A stretch of 64,000 bases of DNA, taken from the NCBI GenBank assembly GCA_907163375.1, contig CAJQUW010008011.1:1-64000 (forward strand), in the 5' to 3' direction. Source of the stretch: Prostheceraeus crozeri (lineage: Eukaryota > Platyhelminthes > Polycladida > Euryleptidae). Made by a program: the position numbers and the translations under genes. This document shows positions 50,165 through 62,340 of this stretch, piece after piece (within the stretch, counting starts at the first letter, position 1; every line of letters starts with the position of its first letter). The notes under the pieces were generated by a model. The model did no database searches. It saw only the letters and a list, made by a program, of their open reading frames with translations, and was not told where the DNA came from.

Positions 50165-50659
50165 TTGGCTCAGCCATTGCACTTCAAACTTGCAAACGGC
50201 AAATTTCACCACCGAGTTTCGATTCGCATATCCACCAACTGCTTTGAAAGATTGGCTGCAAAGGTCATGAAGCTCATCTTAGATCTCGAAATCCTGAGAG
50301 TTTTTGTTGACATCAAACCCCTCCGTTGCTCCCACTGCTTAGGCTATGGAAACTCCAGAACGAACTGCAAGAAGAGAGATCTCAAAAAGACGTGTATACG
50401 CTGTGGTCAACAACATGAAATCACCAGTAACCAACTTTGCACAAAGCCTCGAAAATGTTCATGCTGTGATTTATCGAAGAAGCACCATCACCAGGCAGGA
50501 TCGTACGCAGGATCAGACGGAATATGTCCGATTTTCAGCGAGAGATTGAACAGAAACATTTCAGAAACAGATTTGCAGGGAGACCATGCATTGTCAGTTG
50601 TTGCTCTAGAAAAGCAGAGGTTGCTCGCATATTGTAGTCAAGGAGTTAACCATGATTAG
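50165..50659 (+). pseudogene. LINE ORF1, C-terminal zinc-knuckle part
   Basis: The open frame encodes three gag-like knuckles in a row: CSHCLGYGNSRTNC, CIRCGQQHEITSNQLC and CSCCDLSKKHHHQAGSYAG followed by CP. In the first knuckle the usual His position is Asn. This arrangement is typical of ORF1 proteins of I, Jockey and R1 LINEs, which bind the element RNA. It overlaps the start of the ORF2 frame at 50652 by 8 bp, a common ORF1/ORF2 junction. The link back to the PHD part is broken by stops and frame changes. Confidence 0.85.
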
Positions 50660-51615
50660 AGACCTAATACAATTTAACGCTGGCAAATCATACCAACTGA
50701 TCCATGAACTAGTCAGCAATTCTCCGAAAGACCGTATTTATCTTATACAAGAACCTCCATTAAGAGAAAACTGCGCATTTCCAAAAGATCATATGTCAGT
50801 GTGTAGCCCTAACCCTCGATCAGCCATTGTGATTCCATCCAAATTCGAAAATGACATCTCTTTGCATTACGTTAGTAAAGATGTTGTTATCATCTCCATC
50901 CTAGTTTCGAACAAGAATTCCCTTTTTCTTTCCTCGGTATACATCGCCCCCAACCACTTCCTCTGTCCAAACGACCACAGACATTCTAGCTCGTTTTGGC
51001 ATACAGCCTATATGTTTAATCGGTGGAGACTTCAATGCCCATCACACATCCTTTGGTGGCGACAAGACTGACAGTAAAGGTAGCGAACTGAATGACTTCC
51101 TTTTCCAAAATGACCTGAAGCTCATTAATGATCCAGATCTTGGTCCAACCTTTGACAGTCCAATGGGAAGCAGTTTCATTGACATCACTCTCATCAAAGA
51201 TCTAAACAAGGTAGCTTGGATGCCCTTATCACGTGTTGACTTTCCAACTTGTTGGCACTTTCCCATTAGAATAATATTGGATACGATTTTCACTATGAAT
51301 AGACGTGATGACCTCGACAATAAAGTTAAACTTAGGCTGAAATGGAAGAGTTGCAATTGGTCCGCTTTCACAGAAAAAACTAGCAAGATTTCAGTTCCCC
51401 CAGTTGCTGAATATTCGATAAAAGAAATCGACAACACCTGTCTCAGCTTAATTTCCCAACTCACCAACATCATACAAAGTACAACACCAACCCATTCTTC
51501 TACCCGCCATAGCAAAGCATATCCATGGTGGGATAACCACTTGACTGATCTAATAAAAAGCCGCAATAAAGCATATGTAAACTGGAAGAACTGTGTTGTA
51601 ACAGATGTAATCTAG
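50652..51615 (+). pseudogene. LINE ORF2, AP-like endonuclease domain
   Basis: The first frame (50652-51071) starts with IQFNAGKSYQLIHEL and IYLIQEPPL, the family's N-x-x-K...QEP block. After one frame change near 50990 the domain continues with LIGGDFNAHHTSFGG (catalytic D/N/H), then GPTFDSPMGSSFIDITLIKD. It runs on into the linker toward the reverse transcriptase (WWDNHLTDLIKSRNKAYVNWK). The domain nicks target DNA in working elements. The frame change makes this copy inactive. Confidence 0.85.
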
Positions 51616-51617
51616 AA

Positions 51618-53008
51618 TTGATTTTCAAAAATTCAAAGCGCACTTGCCAAAGGGCTATTAGACAGGCTAAGAATACTTATTGGAGGAAAACATGTGCTGA
51701 ACAACCCGACCCATGGAGAATGCTTAATAAGGTGTGTAATAATAATATTCGGAAATTCGAAGTTCTTTTCTCAAATTATAAGAAAATGGATGGCACACCC
51801 GCTGTTAGCAACGAAGATATGCACATGGATCTCATGCATTACTGCTTTAGTCCATCACAGAGAAGTGACTTATGTTACAAAGATGAAGCATCCGTGAATA
51901 CATCCCCTCTTCCTTTGAAATCCCCTTTTCCCGTTACTATAGAGGAAGTCATGTATAGATGAGGCTATGACGAAACTTGCTCAATTTGGCAAAGTCGGAG
52001 CTTATGCAGATGATTGCACAATAGTGATTCATGCGGATATGCAACAAAGAGCGAGAGAGGTCAGTGAAACCCTTCTACAATGGTCCAAAGCAAAAGGTCT
52101 CTCCTTGAACATCCCAAAACCCAAGCCACCCTTTTTACGAAGATGAGAGTTCCGCCATTCACACACATTACGTTAGCTAACAATGAAAATATCACACTGA
52201 AGGACAGCCGCATTTTAGGAGTGATCTTTGATCGCAAGCTTAAGTTTAATAATCATATCCATGACTTTTGTAAGCGCACTATGACATATGCCCAACGTCT
52301 CTCCGCTATAGCATCAGTCACCTACGGAGCTTCATCTTCGAATATTCGCCATCTACATAATGGAGTTTACGTCCCACAGACCGCCTATACAATAAAAATT
52401 TGGGGTGCAGCCTTGCATAAGAAAACTGTTTGTAAAGCGCTAACTAAGGTGCAGCGATTTTTTTGCCGTACGTATTTGCAAAGCATTTAGATCAAGTGGC
52501 ACAGACGAAATTGTAAGCTTAGCCCAATTAGCTCCAATTGTAGACCACCTTAAAATACTATACAATCACAAACTTAAACAGGACAACAAATATCAAGCCT
52601 TTGAGGATCACATTTTAACCGACAATATCACTTCTGCTATTCAAAATACAAAATAAAAGCACTTTCGCCAGACAAAATTCTCATTTCACTACAATTCATG
52701 CAAACACTTTCCATCCAATATCCCACACACTCTCACCCAAATCTTGACAGGACACGGACGACACAACAACTTTTTACACAAACTTGACCCAGTATCCCCC
52801 CTTTCTGCTAAAACGGCATTTGCTCAGAGCGTGAAACCGCATCCCACATTATATTTCACTGCTCTAGCTACACACAGCACAGAAAACAACTATCACACGC
52901 AGCCAGATCAGAAGATATCCCATTTGAACACATCGACCAGTTAGTCAACAACAAAACAACACTCAACGCACTCATAACTTTCCTCGGCCACACCAAACTC
53001 AAACGATA
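51618..53008 (+). pseudogene. LINE ORF2, reverse transcriptase remnant and C-terminal tail
   Basis: The linker frame ends near 51962 (FPVTIEEVMYR). The next sequence is already KVGAYADDCTIVIHADM at about 51990, the catalytic YADD. The fingers and most of the palm, usually over 200 residues, are deleted at about 51957-51965. The thumb-side block LGVIFDRKLKFNNHIHDF and KIWGAALHKK follow to 52490. After further frame changes the tail encodes HIIFHCSSYTQHRKQL and a C-terminus FLGHTKLKR with TAA at 53006-53008. The deletion removes essential catalytic sequence. Confidence 0.82.
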
Positions 53009-53120
53009 AACTACCTACCCTTCGTGTATGTGAAGATGCCAGGACGGACCAACGAGGACCCAGGGCTTCGGGGCGATCCCGGAGCGACCATCGTCAGAAA
53101 GCTCGGAAGAAGAAGGAAGA

Positions 53121-55344
53121 ATCATATTTGAACAATGAACAATGGAGTGTGCCTTTACTTGTGTATCGATATTGTAACTTTCGTCTTCTTTTGTGAAGTT
53201 TAACGAAATATATTTATATACATGTATATCTTCCTCTAGGCACGCAACATCTATGACCTTATTGATTCATTTACACAATTATGATTCATTTAATTCATTT
53301 TTAAGAATCGATTATCTGTAAATATTTGATTTATCATCAATTATTTTGAGACAATCATTAGGTTATCTTCATCTGTACCTATTTATCACTTCAACCTTGC
53401 AGATCTGCACCTTATCCAATTTGAAAATAAAAGTTTCAGAATTCTGAATTATGGGCACTTTCTTGTTCATGAAGTCACTGTGCTATTATTTTCGCGAAGT
53501 GTTGCGTAAATCTCTAAATCTGAAAAAAAATGTGACAAGAGTTCCGCGATAAATCTGTGAAGATGTTACTCGTAGTTTTATTTTTAATCATTGAAAATAT
53601 CAACAAATAAAATAACTTTTATGAATCATGAATGATCTGTGGTTATTTTTGTTCATAATGATCGGATTTCGGAAGTGAATGAATTGAATAAATGCATTGA
53701 TCTGAATTTTTAATTATTCAATATATCGTCGCTGTCGCAGCAATACTTGAATGTGATTTTCAAGACCAAACACAAAACCTGACATGTGGATTCTGCAGCA
53801 AGAGGTTAAAACTTAACATGTGCATTTTTGAAATTTCACAGGAGATGAAATTTCATTCGTGGATCCAAATGATTGTAGTTTTGCTGATTTGGAGTGAAGG
53901 GTTTGTGAAAACTACTGTCAATCAGCAACTGCATTTTTCATTAGATTGTGGCATCAAAAAACGTCGAATGAAGCTTGATGTTCTTACAGACAACTTTACC
54001 AACATGTGACGAAATGATCACATGTGCAATTTGCTATTCGTTTGCTACAAGTTTCAACCAACACGAAGGTGCAACGTGGGACCCAGAGTGGCAGCAATGT
54101 TGCTCAATCCACCAAGCACCAAGTTTTGTTTCATCGTTTTGAAAATGAAACATATTCGAATACCTTGAAGTTCTCTTCGAATACTTCCCAGATTTTGCGA
54201 AACATAATGCCAAGGTCTCACACTCAACAAGGCATTTTAGGACGACATTAAGGACTTTTTTTAGGACATTCAGGCTTTTGTAGACCCACTGAATCATGCC
54301 TCGCTTCAAAATGCAATGAACCGAAATATCTTCTAGCACCATCACAAGGCTGATCGTGGATCAATCTCATGAAGTGATTTCTTACAAAAACTGGATTGTC
54401 AAAAATTTACACATGATAGGCATAAACCACGTGTCACAAAGTTCCCGTCAAATCTTGCACTTGTCCATAAACATCACATGCAAGGTGCTATATTGGGACA
54501 GTAACGAAATGTAACATTTGGTGGTGAAACTATAATTTAGTATCAACTGAAATCGACTTTTGATAGTCTGACTTGTTTGTTGCAAATACTAATTTGCCAC
54601 GTAAAATACTCCAAATATCAATGGATAAATATTCAATAAAGTAGGTGTATTCGTGAGATAGAATTCAATTTAATTTAGTTTTTTTTCACTGTTTGTGAAG
54701 ATAACAGCTGACCGCAGATTAATAAGTCTAGAGAGTAAATTTCAAAATATTTCTAAAGAGAAAAACAAATTAGTTGCCGCACATGTGGTTGATGCAAGTA
54801 CATCTGTCACCGTCAACTATAGATAATGCCTGTCACACCCATCACATTTTGATTGCAATAATGATACTTTGTGCTACTATAAATCACAACAACCAGATAT
54901 GATAATTATTGATTTAATTTTTTTCAATTTAAATTATTGTTTACCAACGGAGGTCTTATCACGCAAACCATAGATCCATGCCCTGGCAATCACGAAGACT
55001 TCATGCGATTCGATTTCACGATCTGCGAATTCTGGAGGAAATTCTTATTTCAGATGTCATGATTTGAATAGAATGAACGTAGGACGAGCTTCTACTCGTA
55101 TTTTTTAATGCATGTCGTGCATGCCTACTCATTCAAAAAGTACATAGCTTATGGAACGGTTGCAAGTGGATGAATGATGAATTTTGATGTGGATTTATTC
55201 TTCGCAAAATCGAAGGAATTCCGCTTATCTAAAAATGCTTTGCATATCGCCACGCAGGCAATTTTTGATATTTTAAGTTCTTCATTGTTAACTGACTAGG
55301 TATGACTTGTCAAACTGACGAGGTCCTGTTGTAGTTTCACCAGA
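53121..55344. other. AT-rich unique DNA, no gene recognised
   Basis: About 2.2 kb with only short open frames lacking motifs. No repeat longer than a few tens of bases was seen. Confidence 0.5.
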
Positions 55345-55738
55345 TGTACTTGGATTTAATTTCTTTATATGTGGTGATCAATTGTATTATTTTCTGATTT
55401 GTTTATCTGTATAGTTTCCACGAAAACGTTTATGTTTAATTTTGAAAAAGAGTTTTGATTCTCGATCGGATGTAGGGATTCGTCAGATGAAGGTAGTTTG
55501 AAGTACGTGTTGTGTGTCTTAGTGTATCGTAGTTTCGTAAGCAAGGTTGAGGTATTGTCGTTTCCTAGTGGTTGTAGTTTCGTAAGCAAGGTTTTATCTG
55601 TTTTCCATAAGTAGTGAGAGTTTCGGCTCGTAAGCAAGGTGTTATTTTGCAAATATTTGGTTTGGCAATCAAAGCGTGAAATTTTCGGGTAAGTCATTTG
55701 CTCTGTACATTTGAATTATATATTGTCTAAATAAATCA
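55345..55738 (+). repeat. 5' LTR of the second gypsy-like element
   Basis: About 394 bp, starting TGTACTTGG and probably ending near ATAAATCA. Three GTAAGCAAGGT-type blocks occur inside it (about 55538-55640), also present in the 3' copy. Confidence 0.82.
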
Positions 55739-55791
55739 TAAGCTATCACGGCTATGGCAGCAAATGACATCAAACAGACTTTGTCAAATTA

Positions 55792-58700
55792 ATGATGGAA
55801 CAGGTGATGTGTTCACATCTGGTTGGAAAAAGATCAAGCTTGTTGCGAAGTTGCGGCAAAATCTCTGATGTTGATTCATTGATTCCGCTTTTCCTGGAGG
55901 GTGCTGCCTTTTCGGTGTATGATGAATTGAGCGATGCCGACAAGGGAGATAGTGAAAAAATTGAAAATGCGTTGCTCAAGGCTTTCTCTTTGAATAATTT
56001 TGAGGCCTATGAAGAATTGTTGAGACGAAGATGGTGTCCTGGCGAGGCTGTAGATTTGTTCATTTCGGATTTGCGTCAGTTGGCTCGTCTTGCCGAGATT
56101 AAAGATGAGAACATGATAAGATGTGGCTTTTGTTACGTCGGTATGCCTCAAGATGTCTCGCTCAGTTGCGCTCTCTGGCGAATGTCAGCTCGTGTTCTAT
56201 GACTTTCGTTGATTGAAAAGGCTAGAATGGTTTGACTAGCAAGTATAAATCGGGTGAGACGTGTGCAGTGTCGCTTAGTTCAGGTGGGGACTTCTGGCAG
56301 TCGGCCAAATCCTAAATTACGAGAAAAAGTTACCCAACCAACCCAAGACCGAAGTGTTATCACTGTGATGAGCGAGGGGCATATAGCCAAGAATTGTCGA
56401 CGAAAAAGTCTTGGCAGGAGAGGAGGACGTGCTTCAATTGTGGGGGGAATTTGGTCACATTTCTCCGAATTGTCCTCACAAAGACTCAGGTGTTAGTGAA
56501 TTCGAAACGAGGCAGGGAAGTCCGTTTGCGCCAGCGCCTTCCCAGTGAATGGTGAGGCGCTGCCGGCCGTAACAGTTCTTGTTGAGAGGACAGCCTATTT
56601 TGCGGTTTAGTTTGATTCCTGCTGCACTCAGACAATCATTTCAAAAAGTTTGGTTCGAGATCCTTTGGTTTGTTCAGGTGGAATTGTTCGTATGGCCAGT
56701 GGCGAGACTGTTGATGTGATAGGTGAGAAAAGTGTTAAGATGATGATAGGAAAACAGGAAGGATGTTGTTATTGACTGTATTATAACCAAAAAAATGATT
56801 GCAGGCCATCCCCTGTTTTTGGGCTTCGATGTGATTAAGCGTCTAAATGGTGTCTTCATTGATACCTTCAGGAGCAGTTGTTTTTGGTCGTAATAGTGGC
56901 GTTATGTTGCTTCCCCGAACGTATTTTGCGTGTTGTCCGAATAGGATCAATCTTTTCCTTGTGTTTCGGACCGCGTAAGTCCCACTGTACCCTACCCGTC
57001 CCTCCTAATACTACTGGTTTCCTGTTGACAAAAACAGAAAAGCATCCAGAAATGAAGATGTCGATTTTTCTGCGGAGTTTAGGGATGGGAAATGGAGTTG
57101 TAAGATGGAAGTGGTCGGGTGATTCCGAAATTGATTCAAAGGAGGACTGGTTGCTATCACATTGATGAAGATGTGAGAGGATGACATTTGAAGCGGAGGT
57201 GACCAAGGTGGATTTAAGCAAGGAATTTTGGTTCCGATACCTGAGACTGTAGGAACCGTGGAAGATGCCTGTGATTCCCTTAATGGCTGTAAGAACAGAA
57301 GGAAGGCTAAAAGCTAAAACCCGACCGGTTCTAGACTATCCGGGAGTTGAATCGTTTTTGTATGTCATTCTCATACTGCGGATTCTGCCGTTTGTCATGA
57401 GACGCCTAAGGCGTTGGCGACAGAAGGGCGAAGATTTGACTTTGCTTGATCTGAAGAGTGCTTATTTGCAGTTGTGCATCGACAGGGATTTGTGGTCGTT
57501 TCAAGTTGTTATGTTCGATGATGCGTATTACTATCTTTACTCAGACTGGGATTTTGGCTCAATTGCGCCCCGAGGGATAATGTCCTAAGATCTTGGAAAA
57601 AGTATCTTGTCGCTTGATGAGGAAATAAGGGAGAGGCACTGAACACTACAATTGATGACATCATTGTCGATAATACTGTGGTGGTACAGCCAAGCGAGTG
57701 TCTGATCATTTGTTGCGGCAAACACGTTTGCTGGTAAGGAGCCGGAGAAATTTGAGTGCTGCAAGGGTTTTGGGGTTATGCAGATTTATGAGGATGAATT
57801 TTGGGAGACTGCAAATGGAAGCGCGGAAATTGTGTGGTTGGCCGACTATCAGGTGTTGTGACTCGAAGGCAAGTGTTTTCTTTGACAGGGCAGTGTAATA
57901 TTTGTGGTTGGATTTGGGGCTCCGTGGTAGGGAGTGCGGGTTGTGATGCGCAGTGGAGGGGTGTGGTGGTTAGGTGGATGGTGAGGCGGTTCGGAGGGAT
58001 GGGGGGGTGTCGGGGATGAGTAGGGGGGGTGGAGTGTGTTGGGTCGGTGGTGGTTGTAGTGTACGGAGGGGGCTGTCAGGAGGGGGGGATGGTGGCTGTG
58101 GGGGGGTCGGTGCAATATCCTAACGCGGGGTGGCTTCGCATGTGCCTGATGGATACAATTAAAAAAAATAACAATAACAACAAAAAAGAAAAAAATTAAA
58201 CGAAAAAGAGATGTTGTGGAGGCTCGCGAATGGAGGAGCCTGCTAAAGATAAGTGAAAAGAGATGTTGCTGACGTGTTTCGCCGGTTTGAAGGATGGAGA
58301 TGATCCCGTAGAGGAAGTTGGAGCGTGGCAGTTAGGGAGTGCTGTGGCCGGGTTTGGTGTTAGGCAAGGTATCATACTGTCAGAAGAACTAGTTGGTCAG
58401 TTGATATAGTGATAGAATTCGATGAGTTCAGTCATAGAGAGATGCGGCTTGGCTTCGTGGGAAGGATTGACAACACCCACATCAATGTAGTGGAGCTCGA
58501 TGCTGTGTGTGGGATTGAATCTAGCTCTGAAGTGGGACTTGCGTCGATTTACGGTGATGACGGACTCAGCCAACCGTGCTGGGTTGGATGAAGTCGGTTC
58601 TGACCGGAGATAGGCTGAGTGAAAACTCACGGTATTAGGAGAGATGCTTATTCGACGAAGATTAGCGATTGATTTCGGGAGATTGTGTGACGAGTATTCT

Positions 58701-60016
58701 TTGAAGATACAGGTCGAATTTTGTTTCCAGCGAGAAAGAACAAAAGCTGATTCATTAACAAACGTGTAAACAAATCGTGGATTAGAAGCCAACAAGCGAC
58801 AAAGAGATTCAATGGCTTGTACCGCCTTTGTCTTAGATTAAACCCGCAGGAATGGACCTCTGAGAGATTTGCATAATCTACCATCACTTCGTGTTGATAT
58901 GAACTTCTTTTCCTTGCGAAGGAATCGGTATTAAGAGCAATTTAGTTAGGTCTAGGCTGAAATTATTCACTCCTCTGAGTTGTCAGCACCTTGCGCTGAA
59001 TGTCCGCACGATTGATCCGCCTTCCAGTAAAATGGACCTCATGGCGATATTAAGCGTTAACGAAACCTGGGAAAGGCTTTGCGTGTGATATCCACACATT
59101 TTTCATGGTGATCTTATACCTGTCTGTCATTGATTTGGGACCGTCGAGATTCGCGATTTTGGCGTAGACTTCTGAATAGAAAGTGCTATTGGCGTTTGTC
59201 AGGTGTTTCAGCAGTTATTTCGTGAAAGGGGTCCACCTAAAGAAGATACTTGAGCGACAACGACTCTACTTTCCGGTCGCAAGAGTTCGTTCTTTGGTGT
59301 GGGAGTTGTGTGTCAAGCAAGTTTTTCGAGGTGCATACCGACCAAGTGGCAACGGTATGTATCGAAAGGCATCATCGAACTATCAAGTCAATTGCCAGTC
59401 CGAACTGGGCTTTCTAATTGAAGACTCTGTTATTCTGGTTCAATGCTCTTCCAAAGGAAGGAACGTCAGTTGATTCTGTTCCGTCTATGTGTGTGTATAC
59501 GTATGGTTTGGCGGTAATCCCGTACCAAACTGCAGAAGGAAAGGTGGATCAGGGTTGTGCTCGCGATGAGGTCATTTGTCCTTTTTTCGATTGGAAGATC
59601 GCGTAGATTACGAAGCCCGTTAGTGCTAGGTGCACTGACCGTTGGGTTCCGGGAGTGGTGACAAGCCATAAATTCAAACCTGAATGTCGATGTGAACGGT
59701 GCGCTCGGCACATCGCCAGAATGTAAGAGGTGGATGTTCGTATGTCAATGAAGATGATCTCAGAAACCACCTGAAGCTGTGGGAGATTTGATTCAGGATT
59801 TGGTTCCAGGGAGGAGTCAAACAGAAGTTGAAGAGACTATTGCGGGATGAAGTTGTGGCTGGGAGAATCCGACCCCGATGGATGGAACCCCTGCTTGCAA
59901 TTGTAGAGTCAGCTCCTCAGGCCCGTTCATCTAGAAATGTGCGCCGACCTCTCGTGGCATCGAGAGAAATTTTAATGAGTTTTGATTGTTTAGTTTTTAA
60001 GTTAGAACTTGAGTCC
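55792..60016 (+). pseudogene. gag-pol region of the second gypsy-like element (fossil)
   Basis: A gag-like segment (about 55.79-56.2 kb, with LIPLFLEGAAFSVYDELS) is followed by a zinc-knuckle region near 56.36-56.48 kb, an aspartic-protease-like region near 56.6-56.8 kb, reverse transcriptase near 57.25-57.6 kb (DLKSAYLQLCID) and an integrase core remnant near 59.3-59.4 kb (YRPSGNG). Order and motifs fit Ty3/gypsy. The interior also contains a G-rich low-complexity stretch at 57890-58110. The region is broken in many places and is not expected to make protein. Confidence 0.8.
57890..58110 (+). repeat. G-rich low-complexity tract inside the second LTR element
   Basis: The plus strand is dominated by G and T with several runs of five to seven Gs, most of them between 57993 and 58108. 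The spacing could allow G-quadruplex folding. It lies between reverse-transcriptase-like and integrase-like parts and does not look like coding sequence of either. Confidence 0.65.
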
Positions 60017-60025
60017 ATGGGGAGG

Positions 60026-60422
60026 TGTACTTGGATTTAATTTCTTATATGTGGTGATCAATTTGTATTTATTTTCTGATTTGTTTTATCTGTATAGTAT
60101 CCACGAAAACGTTTATGTTTAATTTTTGAAAAAGAGTTTGGGGATTCTCGATCGGATGTAGGGATTCGTCAGATGAAGTGTAGTTGAAGTACGTGTTTGT
60201 GTCTTAGTGGTTCGTGAGTTTCGTAAGCAAGGTTGAGGTATTGTCGTTTTCCTAGTGGTTGTAGTTTCGTAAGCCAAGGTTTTTATATCTGTTTTTTCCA
60301 TAATGTATGTGAGAGTTCGGGCTCGTAAGCCAAGGTGTTTATTTTGCAAATATTTTGGTTTGGCAATCAAAGCCGTAAATTTTCGGGTAAGTCATTTGCT
60401 CTGTACATTTGAATTATATATA
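60026..60422 (+). repeat. 3' LTR of the second gypsy-like element
   Basis: Aligns with 55345-55738 over its whole length. Many base runs are one or two bases longer than in the 5' copy. The shared sequence stops at GAATTATATA near 60420. Confidence 0.82.
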
Positions 60423-62079
60423 TTACAAAGGAAAAAAGTCAGAGTTAAGTGGGGTAGGAATTTAAAATTATTATCGTTTAAACAAAAATTACTTTTGTTA
60501 ATACAATTTCAATCAGCGAAAGTTATAATTAGTAATGAGAATTAAGCAAGTAAATTAATTATTTGGTAACAACTTAAATATATTTTCCAGTAGAAATCAG
60601 CGCAAATTTGGAAAAATCAGCTGTTGACTCTGAGTGAATAAATCGCAAAAATTTTGGTTGAACGTATGTTGTGAATTGTGACTGAATCGAATTTAGATCG
60701 GCATTTCCTGACTCTCTGTTATCTGAAAAATATATAAGCAGTCACAACTTCTGCAATTTGTAACTTCTTTTTAGCCAACTAGATCATGCCACGCAGATAA
60801 CCTTGATGCTTTTCGATTGCAAAATGCAAGATTTAGGTCAATCTGTCAAGTAATTACTGCTGATAGGATGGAACAAAGCCATTAATTCAAAAAGGCTAAA
60901 TTAAAATGAAGTCGCTTGGTATTTTATCGAGCCCGCGATCGAACCTGAATCAGTCAACTTTATAACTCTACATCTAAGTGAGGGTATGTTTGCAAGTTGG
61001 GGCTCAAGTCGGTTTGGGGTCTCTGGTGATCGGGACCGTAAAGGGTTTCCCGAAGGAAAGTCCCTTTAATTTACGGAGGGTCATGCCTGGAATTTTTTTA
61101 GTCACGATACTATTTCAGGTTCGACGTCACGAATTTCAGTAAAACAATAGCAAGGAATCGGAATAGCTCTCCACAACCAAGTTTCGCATTCAGCACATTA
61201 TGTAACAATGAATTACACTCCTGCCTTGAAGTAAGAAAGCTCACCCTCAGTTAAGAACTGGTGTCGTTGCGTCGTTTTCATTTCATCGAGAAATTAATTA
61301 TGGAATTGTCGATATTTTGCTTTCCGAACCAATGATGTATTACGATTTCAAGAAAGGACTTACAAAAATATTTCGAGTCGCTGCCGCAATGGCTTTGGGT
61401 GACAGTGTCCATCTGAATCCATGAACCGCTTCTGGTTTCGTGATTTAAAACGAAGGACGAACAGATTTGAAGAACAGCCACTCCCGGGCGCCCAGCCGGA
61501 AGCAGCAACACCAGAAAATGCGGAGAACCCTTCGCCTTCTGGTTGAGAAAAACCGATCGATGAGTGCCAATGATTCAGTATTCCGCATCATCGAATATTG
61601 GGATCCCACAAGCAGCGCCGGAAACTAGTTTCGCGACCAACTTGGTCTCACCAAAGCGAGTCCGCAGATGGGTGCCACACAACCTGGAAGGAAGAACAAG
61701 AAGCAAGCGCTAGTCGATTGGTGTCCCGTTCAAGCTGCGCAAATTCCAAACATCGGAGCCTCGAAGACAAACCGACATGATAATCCACACCTGGCGATGC
61801 GGACATAGATTTATTATTACGACCACCCGAAGGAAGCTTAAAATTTCAATCCAGCCACGAGGTGCTCTTTCCCACCCTGGCGAGTCCCCCCGTCTTGTGC
61901 CAAGGTTCCAGGCGATCAAGATTCTGTCCCGGAAAACGAATGGTTTGCCGTCTTCTTCACAGCAAAGTTTCCGGTCCCGCGATCCGCGGTTCCGTCCCCC
62001 ACTGTAAGCTAGAAGACGAAACTGGCACACAACCGTCCCCTGCCTGCCCAAAGATCCTTTCCCCAAGCGTTTTGAAGGC
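60423..62079. other. Unassigned DNA before the homopurine tract
   Basis: AT-rich up to about 61500, then more GC-rich. Short open frames (for example 61777-62007) have no family motif. TCGAACCTGAA (60940) and its complement TTCAGGTTCGA (61117) form an 11-bp inverted pair about 170 bp apart, with no other sign of an element. Confidence 0.45.
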
Positions 62080-62290
62080 AAGAAAAAAAAAAAAAGACAG
62101 ATAAGAAAGAAAAAAGGATGCAAGAAGAAAAACCAAAGAAAGAGAAAAAAAAAAAATGAACGGAAAGGAAGAGGAAATGAAAAGAAAAAAAAAGGGAAGA
62201 GAACGAACGAGGACGAGGCGAAATAGGATGGAAAGGAAAAAAGGAACAAGAAAGGAGGAAGAAAGAATAGCAAGAAAGGAATAACCCCCA
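62080..62290 (+). repeat. Homopurine (A/G) tract
   Basis: About 200 bases almost entirely A and G on the plus strand, with A runs up to a dozen and scattered GGAA/GAAG blocks. The minus strand is correspondingly T/C-rich, so a long 'open' frame there is only low-complexity Phe/Ser/Leu. Such tracts can form triplex DNA; here that is only a possibility. Confidence 0.85.
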
Positions 62291-62340
62291 GGCGACTTGA
62301 AGATCTGCGATCAGAGTGGCAGGCGTCCCCATGGGAGTCC

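Larger units (their letters stand above)
49487..53120 (+). mobile_element. R1/Jockey-like LINE, decayed, internally deleted
   Basis: A non-LTR retrotransposon in the order ORF1 (PHD finger, then zinc knuckles), ORF2 with AP-like endonuclease, reverse transcriptase and C-terminal Cys/His tail. It ends shortly after a stop at 53006-53008, in a GAAGAAGAAGGAAGAATC stretch. Several frame changes and stop codons are present. Most of the reverse transcriptase fingers and palm is missing. The endonuclease (IYLIQEPPL, GGDFNAHHTSFGG, DITLI) and the tail are most like R1/I/Jockey relatives. The exact clade cannot be set by eye. Confidence 0.88.
55345..60422 (+). mobile_element. Second Ty3/gypsy-like LTR element, old and heavily decayed
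   Basis: Two ~395-bp direct repeats starting TGTACTTGGATTTAATTTC (55345 and 60026) flank a gag-pol-like interior in the same orientation. A purine tract ATGGGGAGG precedes the 3' repeat. By eye the LTRs differ at roughly one position in ten, mostly single-base length differences in base runs, so the element is much older than the one at 15222. The coding part is broken in many places, probably well over ten. No target duplication was found, and the outer end of the 3' LTR is unclear. Confidence 0.88.

Noticed and set aside
60940-61127. 11-bp inverted pair TCGAACCTGAA / TTCAGGTTCGA as a small element or tRNA-derived repeat
   Set aside because: The pair is short, and there is no target duplication, no tRNA-like A box and no further end similarity.
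61710-62273. 187-codon minus-strand frame rich in Phe, Ser and Leu
   Set aside because: It is the complement of the homopurine tract. Composition alone explains the open frame and the apparent membrane segments.
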